Origin: an uncultured Granulosicoccaceae bacterium
Lineage (GTDB): Bacteria; Pseudomonadota; Gammaproteobacteria; Granulosicoccales; Granulosicoccaceae
DNA: 64,000 bases
NCBI GenBank assembly: GCA_938035945.1
Contig: CALHOU010000074.1
Coordinates: 1 to 64,000 of the forward strand
Reading direction: 5' to 3'
The notes under the pieces were generated by a model. It was not told the DNA's origin and searched no databases. It worked only from the letters and a program-made list of their open reading frames with translations. The position numbers were made by a program, and so were the translations under genes. How positions within the stretch are numbered: the stretch's first letter is position 1; each line of letters begins with the position of its first letter. Positions 28,781-38,138 of the stretch are shown piece by piece.

Positions 28781-31700
28781 ATGCATAGTTTGATTGCTTG
28801 GTTTGCGCGGAACTCAGTTGCCGCTAACCTGTTAATGTTTTTTATTATCCTGTGGGGGCTAACAACGGTCTCAAGCCGTTTGCCACTAGAGGTTTTTCCT
28901 AGCTTCGAACTTGATCGTGTATCTATCCGTGTACCGTTTCGCGGTGGCACGCCAGCTGAGGTCGAAGAAGCCATCACCATTAAGATTGAAGAGGCGATTC
29001 AAGATATACAAGGTATCAAACGCATTACCTCCACAGCGAGCGAAGGTCTTGGCTCAGTTAATGTAGAAATGCTTAAAGGCTTTGATACCGAAACCGTGCT
29101 TGATGAAATCAAGCAGCAGGTTGATCAGATTAGCGATTTTCCAAGTGATGCCGAATCGCCTTCGGTCTACATTCCATCACGTGTACGAGAAGTTATCAGT
29201 GTCATCGTTGCCGGTGACATGCCAGAGAAGGACTTGCGCGTTATTGCCTCTCGTGTGCGCGATGATCTTGAAGCGTTACCTGATGTCTCATCGGTGGCTG
29301 TGTCTGGTGCGCGTGAATTTGAACTATCGATTGAGGTATCCGAAGCGGCACTGAGTCGCTATGGCATAACCCTCAGTCAAGTTGCCCAGGCGATTAACAA
29401 CAGTTCGCTGGATTTGGCCGCAGGCTCCATCCAAACCGCCGGTGGTGAAGTGTTGCTGCGCACGAAAGGTCAGGCTTACGGCTCTGATGATTTTCGCAAT
29501 GTGGTTGTGGTTACGCGTCCAGACGGCACTCGTTTAACAGTGGGCGATGTGGCCGTTGTTAATGATGGATTTTCTGAAGATGAATTAGAGCAAAAATTCA
29601 ACACGCAACGAACCATCGAAATAGATGTGTTTCGTACGGGTCTGCAAAGTGCGATCACAGTATCTGATCAAGTCAAAGGCTATATAGAAGCCAATCAAGA
29701 GAACATGCCCTACGGTGTGCAGCTAGGCTACTGGCGTGATTCATCAAGGGCCGTTCGTGCACGACTATCCACTTTGGGCAAGAGTGCGTTGCAAGGCGGA
29801 CTGTTGGTGATGTTATTGCTGACATTGTTTCTTCGCTTTTGGGTAGCGGCTTGGGTGTTTATTGGCGTGCCGGTCTCTATTCTCGGCGGCATAGCGATGA
29901 TGCCATTTTTAGGCGTTACGATAAATTTATTGAGTTTGTTCGCGTTTATATTAGTGCTGGGTATCGTGGTAGATGATGCGATTGTGACGGGTGAAAATAT
30001 CTATACCCACATGCGTAAAAATCCAAATCGAGTGCAAGCGGCTATCGATGGCACACAAGAGGTCGCCATACCCGTAACCTTTGGTGTGTTAACAACGGTG
30101 GCGGCGTTTATACCCTTGTTATTGATCGAGGGGGTGCGTGGACAAATCTTTGCGCAGATACCATTAATCGTTATACCAGTGTTGCTGTTCTCCATTATTG
30201 AATCCAAGTTTGTGTTGCCTTCGCACATGAGTCACTTGAATTTCCACAAAGAAAAGCCGCCCAACATATTTGCCCGTATGCAGCACAAGTTTGCCGATGG
30301 GTTTGAATGGTGTGTGGAGAATATCTATCAGCCATTCCTGGCTGCCGCATTGCGTCAACGGTATTTAGTGTTATCGATTTTCATCGGTAGTGCGATTGTT
30401 ATTTTCAGTTACGTAAGCGCTGGCCATGTGAGATTTATATTCTTCCCACGCGTGCAAAGTGAAGTTGCGCGTGTGTCATTAGAAATGGTTGACGGCACGC
30501 CGTTTGAAGTCACCCAAAAACATATCGATCGGATTACCGAATCCGTGCGGCAACTGCAAGCTAAACATGTCGACCCAGATACGAATGAAAGTATCATTGA
30601 AGGCATTATGTCAACCGCTGGCAGCGCCGGTCGTGGCGGACGTGGCTCGCACGTTGGTCGTGTTCTATTTGAATTAACACCACCTGAAAACCGAACGCTC
30701 GATGTAAGTACGAACCAAGTGGTTGGTGAACTTCGTCGACTCATTGGTGACATTCCTGGTGCGAAGAACGTGTCATACCGAGCCGAATTTGGTCGTGGCG
30801 GTAGCCCGATTGATTTAGAAATATCCGGGTTCGATTTTGATGAACTGCAGGAGGTGGCCGCTTTATTTAAAAACGAGCTGACCAATTACCCGGGTGTATC
30901 TGATATCACCGATTCGTTTGAGGGTGGCAAGCAAGAAATACAACTGAGTATCAAGCCTGAAGCGCAACAATTGGGTTTAACTTTGTCTATGCTGGCCAGC
31001 CAGGTCAGGCCAGCATTTTTAGGCACCGAAGTACAAAGCATTCAACGTAATCGTGACGATGTAAAAGTGGTGGTGCGTTATCCGGCTAGCGAGCGTCGCT
31101 CTATTGAGAGCTTGCAGCGCTTGCCGATTAAAACGCCAAGCGGTGAAGAGCTGCCATTGGGTAGCGTAGCCAACGTTAAAATGGGGCGCGGATTTTCAGC
31201 GATCAAACGGGTTGACCGACGTCGAACTTTAAATGTTGAAGCTGACTTGGATAAAGAGTCAGCTAATATTGAAGCCATAAAAGCTGACTTGGAAAATTTC
31301 TATGAGAACATTAAAGGCAGCTATCCTGATATTCGCGTATCGCTGGAAGGTGAGGCGCGGGAACAACGAGAATCGTTTGGTAGCCTAAAAACAGGTTTGA
31401 TATTTGTACTAATGATTATCTACACCCTGCTGGCCATTCCATTTAGAAGCTACCTGCAGCCTTTGATGGTTATGTGCGTCATTCCGTTTGGTATTGTCGG
31501 TGGCATACTCGGGCACATGATTATGGGCATGAACTTGAGCATCATGAGTTATATGGGCATGTTAGCCTTGTGCGGTGTGGTGGTTAATGATTCATTGGTG
31601 CTGGTAGACTATGTAAACAAACGTCGTCTGGCGGGTGAGCCGATGATGAGCGCGGTAAGAATTGCTGGTGTCGCGCGATTTAGAGCCGTTATTTTAACGT

Positions 31701-31951
31701 CGCTAACAACCTTCTTCGGCCTTACCCCGTTGATATTTGAAAACAGTACACAGGCTCAGTTCTTGATTCCAATGGCCGTATCTCTGGGCTTCGGCATCCT
31801 ATTCGCAACCCTCGTTACACTGGTATTGATACCGGTCAACTACTTGGTGTTTGAGGATTTACGAAGGCTATTTGGCTTGAAAGACAGCCGCTTCGTTACG
31901 ACGTTAAAACCACCAGCGCAGCAAGTCGTAAAAAATTCACCAGCGACTTAA
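28781..31951 (+). CDS. RND-family efflux permease (AcrB/HAE1-like)
   Basis: 1056 residues, the usual size of RND pumps, with 12 membrane segments and two large periplasmic loops. The proton-relay region shows LGIVVDDAIVTGENIYTHM in TM4, and the second half has LALCGVVVNDSLVLVDYVN. With the adaptor it exports hydrophobic compounds across the envelope using the proton gradient; the outer-membrane channel must come from elsewhere. GGGAGA precedes the ATG. It is followed by a thioesterase gene 16 bp downstream. Confidence 0.94.
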   Translation: MHSLIAWFARNSVAANLLMFFIILWGLTTVSSRLPLEVFPSFELDRVSIRVPFRGGTPAEVEEAITIKIEEAIQDIQGIKRITSTASEGLGSVNVEMLKGFDTETVLDEIKQQVDQISDFPSDAESPSVYIPSRVREVISVIVAGDMPEKDLRVIASRVRDDLEALPDVSSVAVSGAREFELSIEVSEAALSRYGITLSQVAQAINNSSLDLAAGSIQTAGGEVLLRTKGQAYGSDDFRNVVVVTRPDGTRLTVGDVAVVNDGFSEDELEQKFNTQRTIEIDVFRTGLQSAITVSDQVKGYIEANQENMPYGVQLGYWRDSSRAVRARLSTLGKSALQGGLLVMLLLTLFLRFWVAAWVFIGVPVSILGGIAMMPFLGVTINLLSLFAFILVLGIVVDDAIVTGENIYTHMRKNPNRVQAAIDGTQEVAIPVTFGVLTTVAAFIPLLLIEGVRGQIFAQIPLIVIPVLLFSIIESKFVLPSHMSHLNFHKEKPPNIFARMQHKFADGFEWCVENIYQPFLAAALRQRYLVLSIFIGSAIVIFSYVSAGHVRFIFFPRVQSEVARVSLEMVDGTPFEVTQKHIDRITESVRQLQAKHVDPDTNESIIEGIMSTAGSAGRGGRGSHVGRVLFELTPPENRTLDVSTNQVVGELRRLIGDIPGAKNVSYRAEFGRGGSPIDLEISGFDFDELQEVAALFKNELTNYPGVSDITDSFEGGKQEIQLSIKPEAQQLGLTLSMLASQVRPAFLGTEVQSIQRNRDDVKVVVRYPASERRSIESLQRLPIKTPSGEELPLGSVANVKMGRGFSAIKRVDRRRTLNVEADLDKESANIEAIKADLENFYENIKGSYPDIRVSLEGEAREQRESFGSLKTGLIFVLMIIYTLLAIPFRSYLQPLMVMCVIPFGIVGGILGHMIMGMNLSIMSYMGMLALCGVVVNDSLVLVDYVNKRRLAGEPMMSAVRIAGVARFRAVILTSLTTFFGLTPLIFENSTQAQFLIPMAVSLGFGILFATLVTLVLIPVNYLVFEDLRRLFGLKDSRFVTTLKPPAQQVVKNSPAT

Positions 31952-31967
31952 ACAGCGTACTAAACAC

Positions 31968-32462
31968 ATGGCAAATGAAAAGTCTGTAAAACCACCACGC
32001 TCTGCAGAAGAGCAGGCGTTGGTGGAAGCGGCAATTCGCGATTTGTTTGAACATAAAATCGTGTTCAACGAATACCTTGGCGTTACTATGGGCGAGTATT
32101 CAGACGAGTCAGTAAAAGTGGTGTTTCACATGCGACCGGAGCTTATTGGCCATTACATGCATGGTCGCTTGCACGGTGGCGTGATTTCCTCTGTGCTCGA
32201 TGCAGCAGGTGGGTTGGCGGTGATTTGGGCCAGTGCGTATTTACACGGCCATGAATCGGTCGAGCAAGTGCTCAATCGATTCAAAGCGCTGGCAACGATC
32301 GATATCCGAGTCGATTATTTGCGCCCGGGTGTTGGCGAACGGTTTGTCGCTGAAGCTTCAATCGTACGTTTGGGGCGACGCATTGCAGCGACAAGATCCG
32401 CTTTGGTCAATGAGCAAGGTGTTGAAATTGCCACTGCTAATGGTGCGTATATCGTCAGTTAA
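31968..32462 (+). CDS. YigI/PaaI-type hotdog thioesterase
   Basis: 164 residues with a single hotdog domain. The catalytic segment is HGRLHGGVISSVLDAAGGLA, in the position of the PaaI/YigI helix with its Gly-Gly turn, followed by IDIRVDYLRPG and FVAEASIVRLGRRIA strands. These enzymes hydrolyse acyl-CoA esters in the cytoplasm. It lies in an operon with the RND pump, and its stop codon overlaps that of the convergent DUF4124 gene by 4 bp. The acyl substrate is unknown. Confidence 0.85.
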   Translation: MANEKSVKPPRSAEEQALVEAAIRDLFEHKIVFNEYLGVTMGEYSDESVKVVFHMRPELIGHYMHGRLHGGVISSVLDAAGGLAVIWASAYLHGHESVEQVLNRFKALATIDIRVDYLRPGVGERFVAEASIVRLGRRIAATRSALVNEQGVEIATANGAYIVS

Positions 32463-33256
32463 CAAGCTGATAACTTCATTCGAAGTTGTTGTTTTTGCGT
32501 TTGCAGTTTTTGCTGCGCACTCGCTGTTTGCCCGTCACGCATTTGCGAAAACAATTTAGCCAATTGTTCTTGCACATTCTGTTTGCAAGCGTCCGATGCG
32601 GTTCCCACATCAGGTGCTGTTCTAACGCCTAATGCTTGTGTGTTGTCTATTGGAGGGGACTCTGGTGCTTGTGCAGCGATCGGTTTTTTCATGGTCGACA
32701 TCGCTGCTGCATCACAACCACCTAGATCAGCAACAAAATTGTATGGGAAGTCATCACACGTGACCGGTCCATACGAGCCGGCTGAACAGCGTGCTGCAGA
32801 AAGGGCTGTAATACGGTTGACATCGGTATTAACGTTGTCCTTGTGTGAGTACACATAACTAATGACACCAATTGATGTTCGAGGCAAGGCATCTATTCCA
32901 CCGTAATTTGCAAACACATCACCAGAAGATTGACCTGATCGCATGGCCATGGCCGTGCTTCTGGCAAAGTTATTAGCAATACGGCAATCTACCTTGGGCT
33001 TCTTGTTTGCGTTTTCGGCGAGTACTTTTTGTGTTTCGTTTGCACCGACACAAGGTGTCTGTGTGTAAGTTACTCCACCATTGGCATCGGCACATTTATA
33101 GATCGCGGCAGAGACTGTGGTTGGGAAGCTCACTGTGGTGATGCTGCTTAGCGCAAGTGACAGCAACGCGGTGCTGAATATGGATGATTGCAAAACTCGC
33201 CGGCGAGGGCGGCTTTCATTTGCTCTAAGCCGCGCTTGATCGATTATCTGTGCCAT
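32459..33256 (-). CDS. DUF4124-domain secreted protein
   Basis: 265 residues. A basic N-terminus and hydrophobic segment (IFSTALLSLALSSI) precede the DUF4124 head, AAIYKCADANGGVTYTQTPC, with its conserved Cys pair. The C-terminal half carries further cysteines (VDCR, SAARCSAGSYGPVTCDDF) and ends in a Gln-rich helix. It shares only the head domain with the DUF4124 protein at 11686. It is likely periplasmic. The start has GGACGGG a few bases upstream. Confidence 0.7.
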   Translation of the reverse strand: MAQIIDQARLRANESRPRRRVLQSSIFSTALLSLALSSITTVSFPTTVSAAIYKCADANGGVTYTQTPCVGANETQKVLAENANKKPKVDCRIANNFARSTAMAMRSGQSSGDVFANYGGIDALPRTSIGVISYVYSHKDNVNTDVNRITALSAARCSAGSYGPVTCDDFPYNFVADLGGCDAAAMSTMKKPIAAQAPESPPIDNTQALGVRTAPDVGTASDACKQNVQEQLAKLFSQMRDGQTASAQQKLQTQKQQLRMKLSAC

Positions 33257-33364
33257 GTCGCCCGTCCTGCTAACTGCGTGATAGTTAGCTAGCGGCTTGC
33301 GCTCTGGTTGGTTTGCCTCCGATTTAAAGATTGTTGCGGCTGTTAATCCGAAATTGTGATGTGG

Positions 33365-35233
33365 TTAACTTTTTGGTTTAAATTCTGGGTAGCACCAATG
33401 CTGCCAAGCAATCTTGCGCTTGCGCTCTTTTGGCTTTCCTTCCAAATTAGTATCAAACGTCACGTAGTGCAAAGTCAGTATCCCAAGTTGCCTGGTGCGA
33501 TCAGTCGCTTGATCGTTCCACTTCCTGCATTGGTAGTGGCCAAAGCCGCTGCGCGGTGAATTACTTTTATAGCTGCGCAACCGGTCGTAGTATTTTCTGG
33601 TTCTGTAGCCTTCGTATAAGGGGTACATATAGTCTGGTGCTACCCAGTCGGGGTCGGTCTCGGTCAGGCCATAAAGATTGACCAGTTCACCATTTCTAAG
33701 CCTGCCTTCTACCTGTGGATATAACGATATTGCCAGTGGCCTTGGTGCAAACATACTCCACTTTTGATCGATGCGTAGAACGCGGCTTGTTATATCTAGC
33801 GGCTTGATTCTGACCTTGCTCATGTCTGGCAAGGTGCTAATGTTGAATACGGTTATAACAACTAGGCAGTAAGCTGCAAACAGTTGCCCGAGTAAGTGTG
33901 GTTTTAACTTAACGGCTCGGTATGGTAATGCACGCGCTGTCATGTTGCCCATCGTGCCACGGTTGGTGGCCACCCAACGATAGATGCGATTGCCTAACCA
34001 CATAAACGGAGGAAACCTCATCAACCAACCAATGGGTTTGAGTGGCCAGCTTTGGCCAAATAGAAATGCCATGGCGTGCCAATGGGTGTAGGTTTTACCT
34101 TGGCTATCAGTTATCACCCAAGAGTTTTCGCGTTCCATGATTGGGTAGATGTCTGGGTAGTTTTGCGCTGGTAAGATTTTAACCGTGTCGGGGAGCAAAA
34201 ACTCGCGCAGTATCAAACACATTTTTAAGCAAAAGCCGCAGTCTTCGTCGTAGTACATGGTGACCTGCGCTGATTTTGATTGCTGTTTTCGTTTTGCTAA
34301 ATAGACCCACACGATCGATGGAATAAGCAGCGTCAAAGACATAAAGTCGATGAGTGGAAATAGCCCAATGTGTAGCAATAAGCCGAATGACACATGCAAG
34401 GATGCAAGCATGAGTAGACCTATAATACGCGTGATCGGCCATTTGAACGGAAGTAGTACCAGCAATGGCCCGATCAATTCTGCGAATATGACGTAGGCTG
34501 CACCTAGTGGTAGCAACGGTGAGAATTGTTTGAACCAATTACCAATCGGTGTGGCAAAGTGTTGTATTTCTAATGTGTACTGAGCGGCTTCAAATGGAAA
34601 GCGCCAGGGTGCACCGGTTTTAAGCAGGGCGGTAAAAAAATACAAATACAACACTTGCAGAATAACGGCCACCGTTGCCACGGAAAAATATAACTGGGCG
34701 TTATCGGGTTGAAACCGCAGCTGGTTTGGATTGCGTTGGTGTTCGGGCTGTAGTGCTGCATCTATAGACCATCGCGCACCGATGGGTAAGAACATGGCCC
34801 AGAACGCCATAACCACAAGCAGTATGTCGCCGCCTTGCAAAATCAGCTCGTTTCGATTTAGCAGTGATGCCAACAATAGCCACGATAGGAAACTCATCAG
34901 CCGCGTGCGATAACCCAGCAGTAATCCCACAGCAAACACCGCAGCGAGTGTGAACAATAGGATTTGCCACCACAACGCACCGGTTGCTGCATGTAACGAC
35001 AAATACCAACTGTTATTTATTTCAAGCCATCTCGAGCGAGGTAATACGCCTAAGTCGGTGTAGAACATTTGCATGGTTGGTACACGCAGTACCAGGTCGA
35101 GCAATATCAACAGCGCAAGACAAATTCGCATGAGCGCAAGCGAGCGAAGATCAATACTAAAGACCGTTTTCAGGCTGCCCCAGTTTTGCGCACCGAAAAT
35201 TGCGTTTTTAGAGGCTTTGAGCGGCTGTGTCAT
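33365..35233 (-). CDS. HTTM membrane protein fused to a DCC (DUF393) thioredoxin-like domain
   Basis: About 622 residues. The first 315 form an HTTM (horizontally transferred transmembrane / vitamin-K-dependent carboxylase-like) domain with roughly eight membrane helices, and residues 318-450 (numbered from the TTG at 35245) are a DCC/DUF393 domain with TMYYDEDCGFCLKMC, whose CGFC (336-339) is thioredoxin-like. A further membrane segment and a soluble tail follow. ATG 35233 is preferred over TTG 35245. No lipid, carboxylation or thiol activity has been shown here. A 59-bp palindrome lies 46 bp upstream of the start. Confidence 0.85.
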   Translation of the reverse strand: MTQPLKASKNAIFGAQNWGSLKTVFSIDLRSLALMRICLALLILLDLVLRVPTMQMFYTDLGVLPRSRWLEINNSWYLSLHAATGALWWQILLFTLAAVFAVGLLLGYRTRLMSFLSWLLLASLLNRNELILQGGDILLVVMAFWAMFLPIGARWSIDAALQPEHQRNPNQLRFQPDNAQLYFSVATVAVILQVLYLYFFTALLKTGAPWRFPFEAAQYTLEIQHFATPIGNWFKQFSPLLPLGAAYVIFAELIGPLLVLLPFKWPITRIIGLLMLASLHVSFGLLLHIGLFPLIDFMSLTLLIPSIVWVYLAKRKQQSKSAQVTMYYDEDCGFCLKMCLILREFLLPDTVKILPAQNYPDIYPIMERENSWVITDSQGKTYTHWHAMAFLFGQSWPLKPIGWLMRFPPFMWLGNRIYRWVATNRGTMGNMTARALPYRAVKLKPHLLGQLFAAYCLVVITVFNISTLPDMSKVRIKPLDITSRVLRIDQKWSMFAPRPLAISLYPQVEGRLRNGELVNLYGLTETDPDWVAPDYMYPLYEGYRTRKYYDRLRSYKSNSPRSGFGHYQCRKWNDQATDRTRQLGILTLHYVTFDTNLEGKPKERKRKIAWQHWCYPEFKPKS

Positions 35234-35278
35234 TTGCAAATGCAACAGTTAAAGTTATCAACTCAAGTTTAGTGCAAT

Positions 35279-35337
35279 TCCGGGGACAGTTTACTTAATA
35301 GCCGGTAATACCGGCTATTAAGTAAACTGTCCCCGGA
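35279..35337. repeat. Near-perfect 59-bp palindrome made of GGGGACAGTTTAC-type repeat ends
   Basis: The 29-bp arms are exact reverse complements around one central A (35308). Each arm begins (T)CCGGGGACAGTTTACTTAA and continues into AGCCGGTA. It is an intergenic DNA cruciform or RNA hairpin candidate between two minus-strand genes. The GGGGACAGTTTAC block recurs at 35357-35370 and 53092-53105. In many proteobacteria similar blocks flank REP-associated tyrosine transposase (RAYT) genes; no transposase is present here. Confidence 0.92.
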
Positions 35338-35354
35338 TTAGGAATGGGGCGATA

Positions 35355-35371
35355 TATGTAAACTGTCCCCG
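35355..35371 (-). repeat. Second inverted half-copy of the GGGGACAGTTTAC repeat
   Basis: TATGTAAACTGTCCCCG on the plus strand is the reverse complement of the same repeat end, located 18 bp beyond the palindrome. It ends 13 bp before the stop codon of the next minus-strand gene. Confidence 0.85.
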
Positions 35372-35384
35372 AAAAAAAAGTGGA

Positions 35385-35981
35385 TTAGTCGGCGTGGCCG
35401 AGGGAGCGGAAACCTATCCAGCGGGGTGAGTCCTGATCGGCCAACGAGATCAGGGCTCTGTTTGCGATATAGTCTGCGTCCAGCACCACACCGGTTTTGC
35501 CAACGTGATCACCATTGGTAACTTTGACTTCTAAGCCAGCAGCGAAGACGGGGCGGCGATTTTTGGACGCTTTTTTATAGCGTGCATTGGACGCATCGAG
35601 CATGGTTTTAAGGGATTCAAGTCGGGCCTGTTCTGCGGGGCTGAGATCTTTGTTCGAATCCATGTTGTCGGTACCGTCTTCTGCTTCCGTGCCATTGTTG
35701 CCACTTGGCTGTGTGTTCGAGTCCTGTGTGTCGTATGAGTTTACCGTACCAGCGCCGTTCGTGGGCTTATCGGCGGCCTCAGACTGTTCATCCGCTTTGT
35801 CCCACTCGTCTTCGAGGAAGGGAAGGTGAATGATGTGCGAATCCGGCCCTTCGCCAGCGCGGCGTTCATGTGCTCGGCGCTCACCTGTTTTTACCCGCCA
35901 GGTACCATCGCCATCAAGCAGCTGCCGACGCTTTCGCTCGCGTTTTTCTAATCGTCTCTTTTTGTCGGGTGGATGTGCGAT
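35385..35981 (-). CDS. Hypothetical basic/acidic protein with uncertain, possibly ATC, start
   Basis: The frame is open from a TAG at 36003-36005 to a stop at 35385. Only one ATG (35663) occurs in it, giving 92 residues, yet the 106 codons upstream look coding: a Lys/Arg-rich segment (KKRRLEKRERKRRQLLDG), then DSHIIHLPFLEDEWDKADE and an acidic Ser/Asn linker. No GTG or TTG is available. An ATC at 35981 follows AGAGG by 9 nt, which would be a rare start like infC or pcnB. The C-terminal 60 residues (VKVTNGDHVGKTGVVLDADY) resemble a KOW-type beta domain. The family is not recognised. Confidence 0.5.
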   Translation of the reverse strand: MAHPPDKKRRLEKRERKRRQLLDGDGTWRVKTGERRAHERRAGEGPDSHIIHLPFLEDEWDKADEQSEAADKPTNGAGTVNSYDTQDSNTQPSGNNGTEAEDGTDNMDSNKDLSPAEQARLESLKTMLDASNARYKKASKNRRPVFAAGLEVKVTNGDHVGKTGVVLDADYIANRALISLADQDSPRWIGFRSLGHAD

Positions 35982-36382
35982 GGTTCTGAACCTCTGAGTA
36001 AACTAAATGGCTAATGCTTTAAGCGAGCAGACACTGGGCCAAATCATTATTGAATGAGTCTAAATCATTGAATGGCAATGACATAGTTACAGCCTTGTTC
36101 CATTCATGCTTATGAAGGTAATCGGCCGCCGAAATACTTCTGAAGTGCTTAAAGCGTGTGCAGCTTCTCAGTTAAGACACATGACACAGTATTTGTTGCC
36201 GAATCAGTTCAGGTTTTCGCCCAGCTTTTTACAGATGGGGATCGCCATATCCGTTACTGCTGGCAGTGGAGGGGAAATCACTAACGCCAATATAAGAAAT
36301 TCATAGAAATTTCACAACGGTTGGACATCAACCAGGCGACATCTCATCCGCATTACAAAACGTCCCGTAAAGAGGAATGGTA
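35982..36382. other. Intergenic gap upstream of the astacin-like protease gene
   Basis: About 400 bp between divergent starts. I see no convincing RNA gene or repeat; a 66-codon frame at 36106 has no family features and no ribosome site. AGAGG at 36371 belongs to the protease gene. Confidence 0.5.
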
Positions 36383-37648
36383 ATGCCAATTAGAACTGAC
36401 AGACTAGTGCTGGCTGGGCTTATGCTCGCTACAGCACACGGAAGTGTTGCGCTTGCAGAAACTGCAAACCACGCCAACGATGTGTCAGCATTCAATACTG
36501 AACTTAGCCTTGCGAAGCCTGCGCACAATCAAAACGATGTGTACGTGCGAGATGGTGACATACTGAGTGCGCCGAGTATATCGACGCGTGGTATCGGTGT
36601 GAGTGCTTCTGTGTTGCTTTGGGAAGACGGCATTGTTCCTTATTATATCGATCCCGAATTACAGCCGTTTGTTGTTGATATTGTAGAAAAAGCCGTTAAG
36701 ACGTGGAACCGGGTTGCTGGCATATCATTGGTTGAAATTGACCCACGAGATGCTGGTAGCCCGGCGGACTACCTACATTTTACTCCGGCAAGTGGTTGTG
36801 CATCCTGGATTGGTCGTCAGGGTGGCGCGCAATCTGTTTGGACGGCGCCGAGTTGTAGCACCGGAAGTATGATCCATGAAATCGGTCATGCTTTGGGATT
36901 AGAACATGAACACACGCGACCTGATCGTGACCAATACATCAAAATAAATTGGGAGAACATTGAGCCCGAAAAGGTCAGCAATTTTGATGTGAGTACGATC
37001 GATAAACAATACTATGGACCATACGACTACGAGTCGATCATGCACTATGGTGAATACTTCTTCTCATCAAACGGGCTACCTACAATAGAAGCACTAAATG
37101 CAAGTGGTAGTGTTATTGGTCAACGCATTGCACCTAGTGCAGGAGATATTGCTGCTATATCGCAATTGTATGCAAGTGATGTTTCGCTTGTGAGCAATGT
37201 CTTCACGGTTGGTAGCCAATCGGAAGTTAGCTTGTTAGTGACCAACGAATCGTCACAGGGTGCAAACAATTTAGAAATTGCGCTGCAGATCGGTGATGCG
37301 CAGTTACTATCGAACAGCAACTTGGATTGGCAGTGCGCCAGTTATGGTGGCGAACTCACCTGCAGTCGCGACCGCTTACAAGCCAGCTCGCAAAGTAACT
37401 TGGTATTACTGATCGATCAGCCGCTTACTGAAGCCGAGCTAAAACCTCAGTTGTTAACCAAGTCGCCGGACCAAAATTTATCTAATAATTCAGGCGTATT
37501 TTCTCCATCGGCGGCAAATCAGGTTGGTTCGGAACACCTATATTCAGACCAGCAGTTACAGGCGAACGCAGGCGGTGTTGGTTATTGGATGTTTGGTTTG
37601 CTCATCGCCATGGTTGGCATGCGACGTAAGCAGGCCCTAGCTACTTAA
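36383..37648 (+). CDS. Secreted astacin-type (M12A) metalloprotease with GlyGly-CTERM-like tail
   Basis: 421 residues from ATG 36383 (AGAGG 7 nt upstream). A signal peptide ends SVALAE. The zinc motif HEIGHALGLEHEHTR (His165, His169, His175) and the Met-turn SIMHYGEYFF are astacin signatures. After the catalytic domain (about 75-250) is a beta-rich CARDB/DUF11-like region (about 265-380). The C-terminus has Gly-Gly, a hydrophobic stretch and an Arg-rich end (AGGVGYWMFGLLIAMVGMRRK), typical of a rhombosortase (GlyGly-CTERM) sorting signal for type II secretion. The substrate is unknown. Confidence 0.85.
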   Translation: MPIRTDRLVLAGLMLATAHGSVALAETANHANDVSAFNTELSLAKPAHNQNDVYVRDGDILSAPSISTRGIGVSASVLLWEDGIVPYYIDPELQPFVVDIVEKAVKTWNRVAGISLVEIDPRDAGSPADYLHFTPASGCASWIGRQGGAQSVWTAPSCSTGSMIHEIGHALGLEHEHTRPDRDQYIKINWENIEPEKVSNFDVSTIDKQYYGPYDYESIMHYGEYFFSSNGLPTIEALNASGSVIGQRIAPSAGDIAAISQLYASDVSLVSNVFTVGSQSEVSLLVTNESSQGANNLEIALQIGDAQLLSNSNLDWQCASYGGELTCSRDRLQASSQSNLVLLIDQPLTEAELKPQLLTKSPDQNLSNNSGVFSPSAANQVGSEHLYSDQQLQANAGGVGYWMFGLLIAMVGMRRKQALAT

Positions 37649-37716
37649 TAAGCGGTGAAAAATAAGATGCGCAAAGGTCTATACTTAATATAAAGATAGA
37701 CAACAAGGTCGATAAA

Positions 37717-38112
37717 ATGCGCGGAGCAGGTGGCACCAATGGTGGTGAGTGGTCCTTTCTTTTAGGGCTGGGGATGATGATTGCCGGGTTCTACCTGCTT
37801 TTAAGCTCCATCGTTATCGACGCGCGATTCGGTTTTGGCATGCATCTTTACGGCATTGGTGGTTTCGGTATTACCAGCGGAATGCTGATGATCCCGTTTA
37901 TTATTGGCGTGATCTTTATTTTCTATAACAGCCGAAACTACGTAGGCTGGCTGCTATGCATTGGAACGCTTATAGCGCTTCTAGCTGGTGTACTTGCACA
38001 GTCTCAATTTCGCTTCACGCAAATGACGGCGTTTAACTTACTGCTGATTCTTATTTTATCCTTCGGTGGTTTGGGTTTGTTTTTGCGTTCATTAAAATCG
38101 AACCCGATATAA
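37717..38112 (+). CDS. Small membrane protein of unknown function
   Basis: 131 residues with about four membrane helices (FLLGLGMMIAGFYLLLSSIVI, ITSGMLMIPFIIGVIFIFY, GWLLCIGTLIALLAGVLA, FNLLLILILSFGGLGLFL) and a short Gly-rich cytoplasmic N-terminus. It is transcribed in the same direction as the protease gene 68 bp upstream, with its own start. I do not recognise the family. Confidence 0.65.
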   Translation: MRGAGGTNGGEWSFLLGLGMMIAGFYLLLSSIVIDARFGFGMHLYGIGGFGITSGMLMIPFIIGVIFIFYNSRNYVGWLLCIGTLIALLAGVLAQSQFRFTQMTAFNLLLILILSFGGLGLFLRSLKSNPI

Positions 38113-38138
38113 ACTCGCCTGGCCATAGCCGAGCTTAA

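Noticed and set aside
36106-36306. 66-codon frame before the protease gene
   Set aside because: No ribosome site and no recognisable features.
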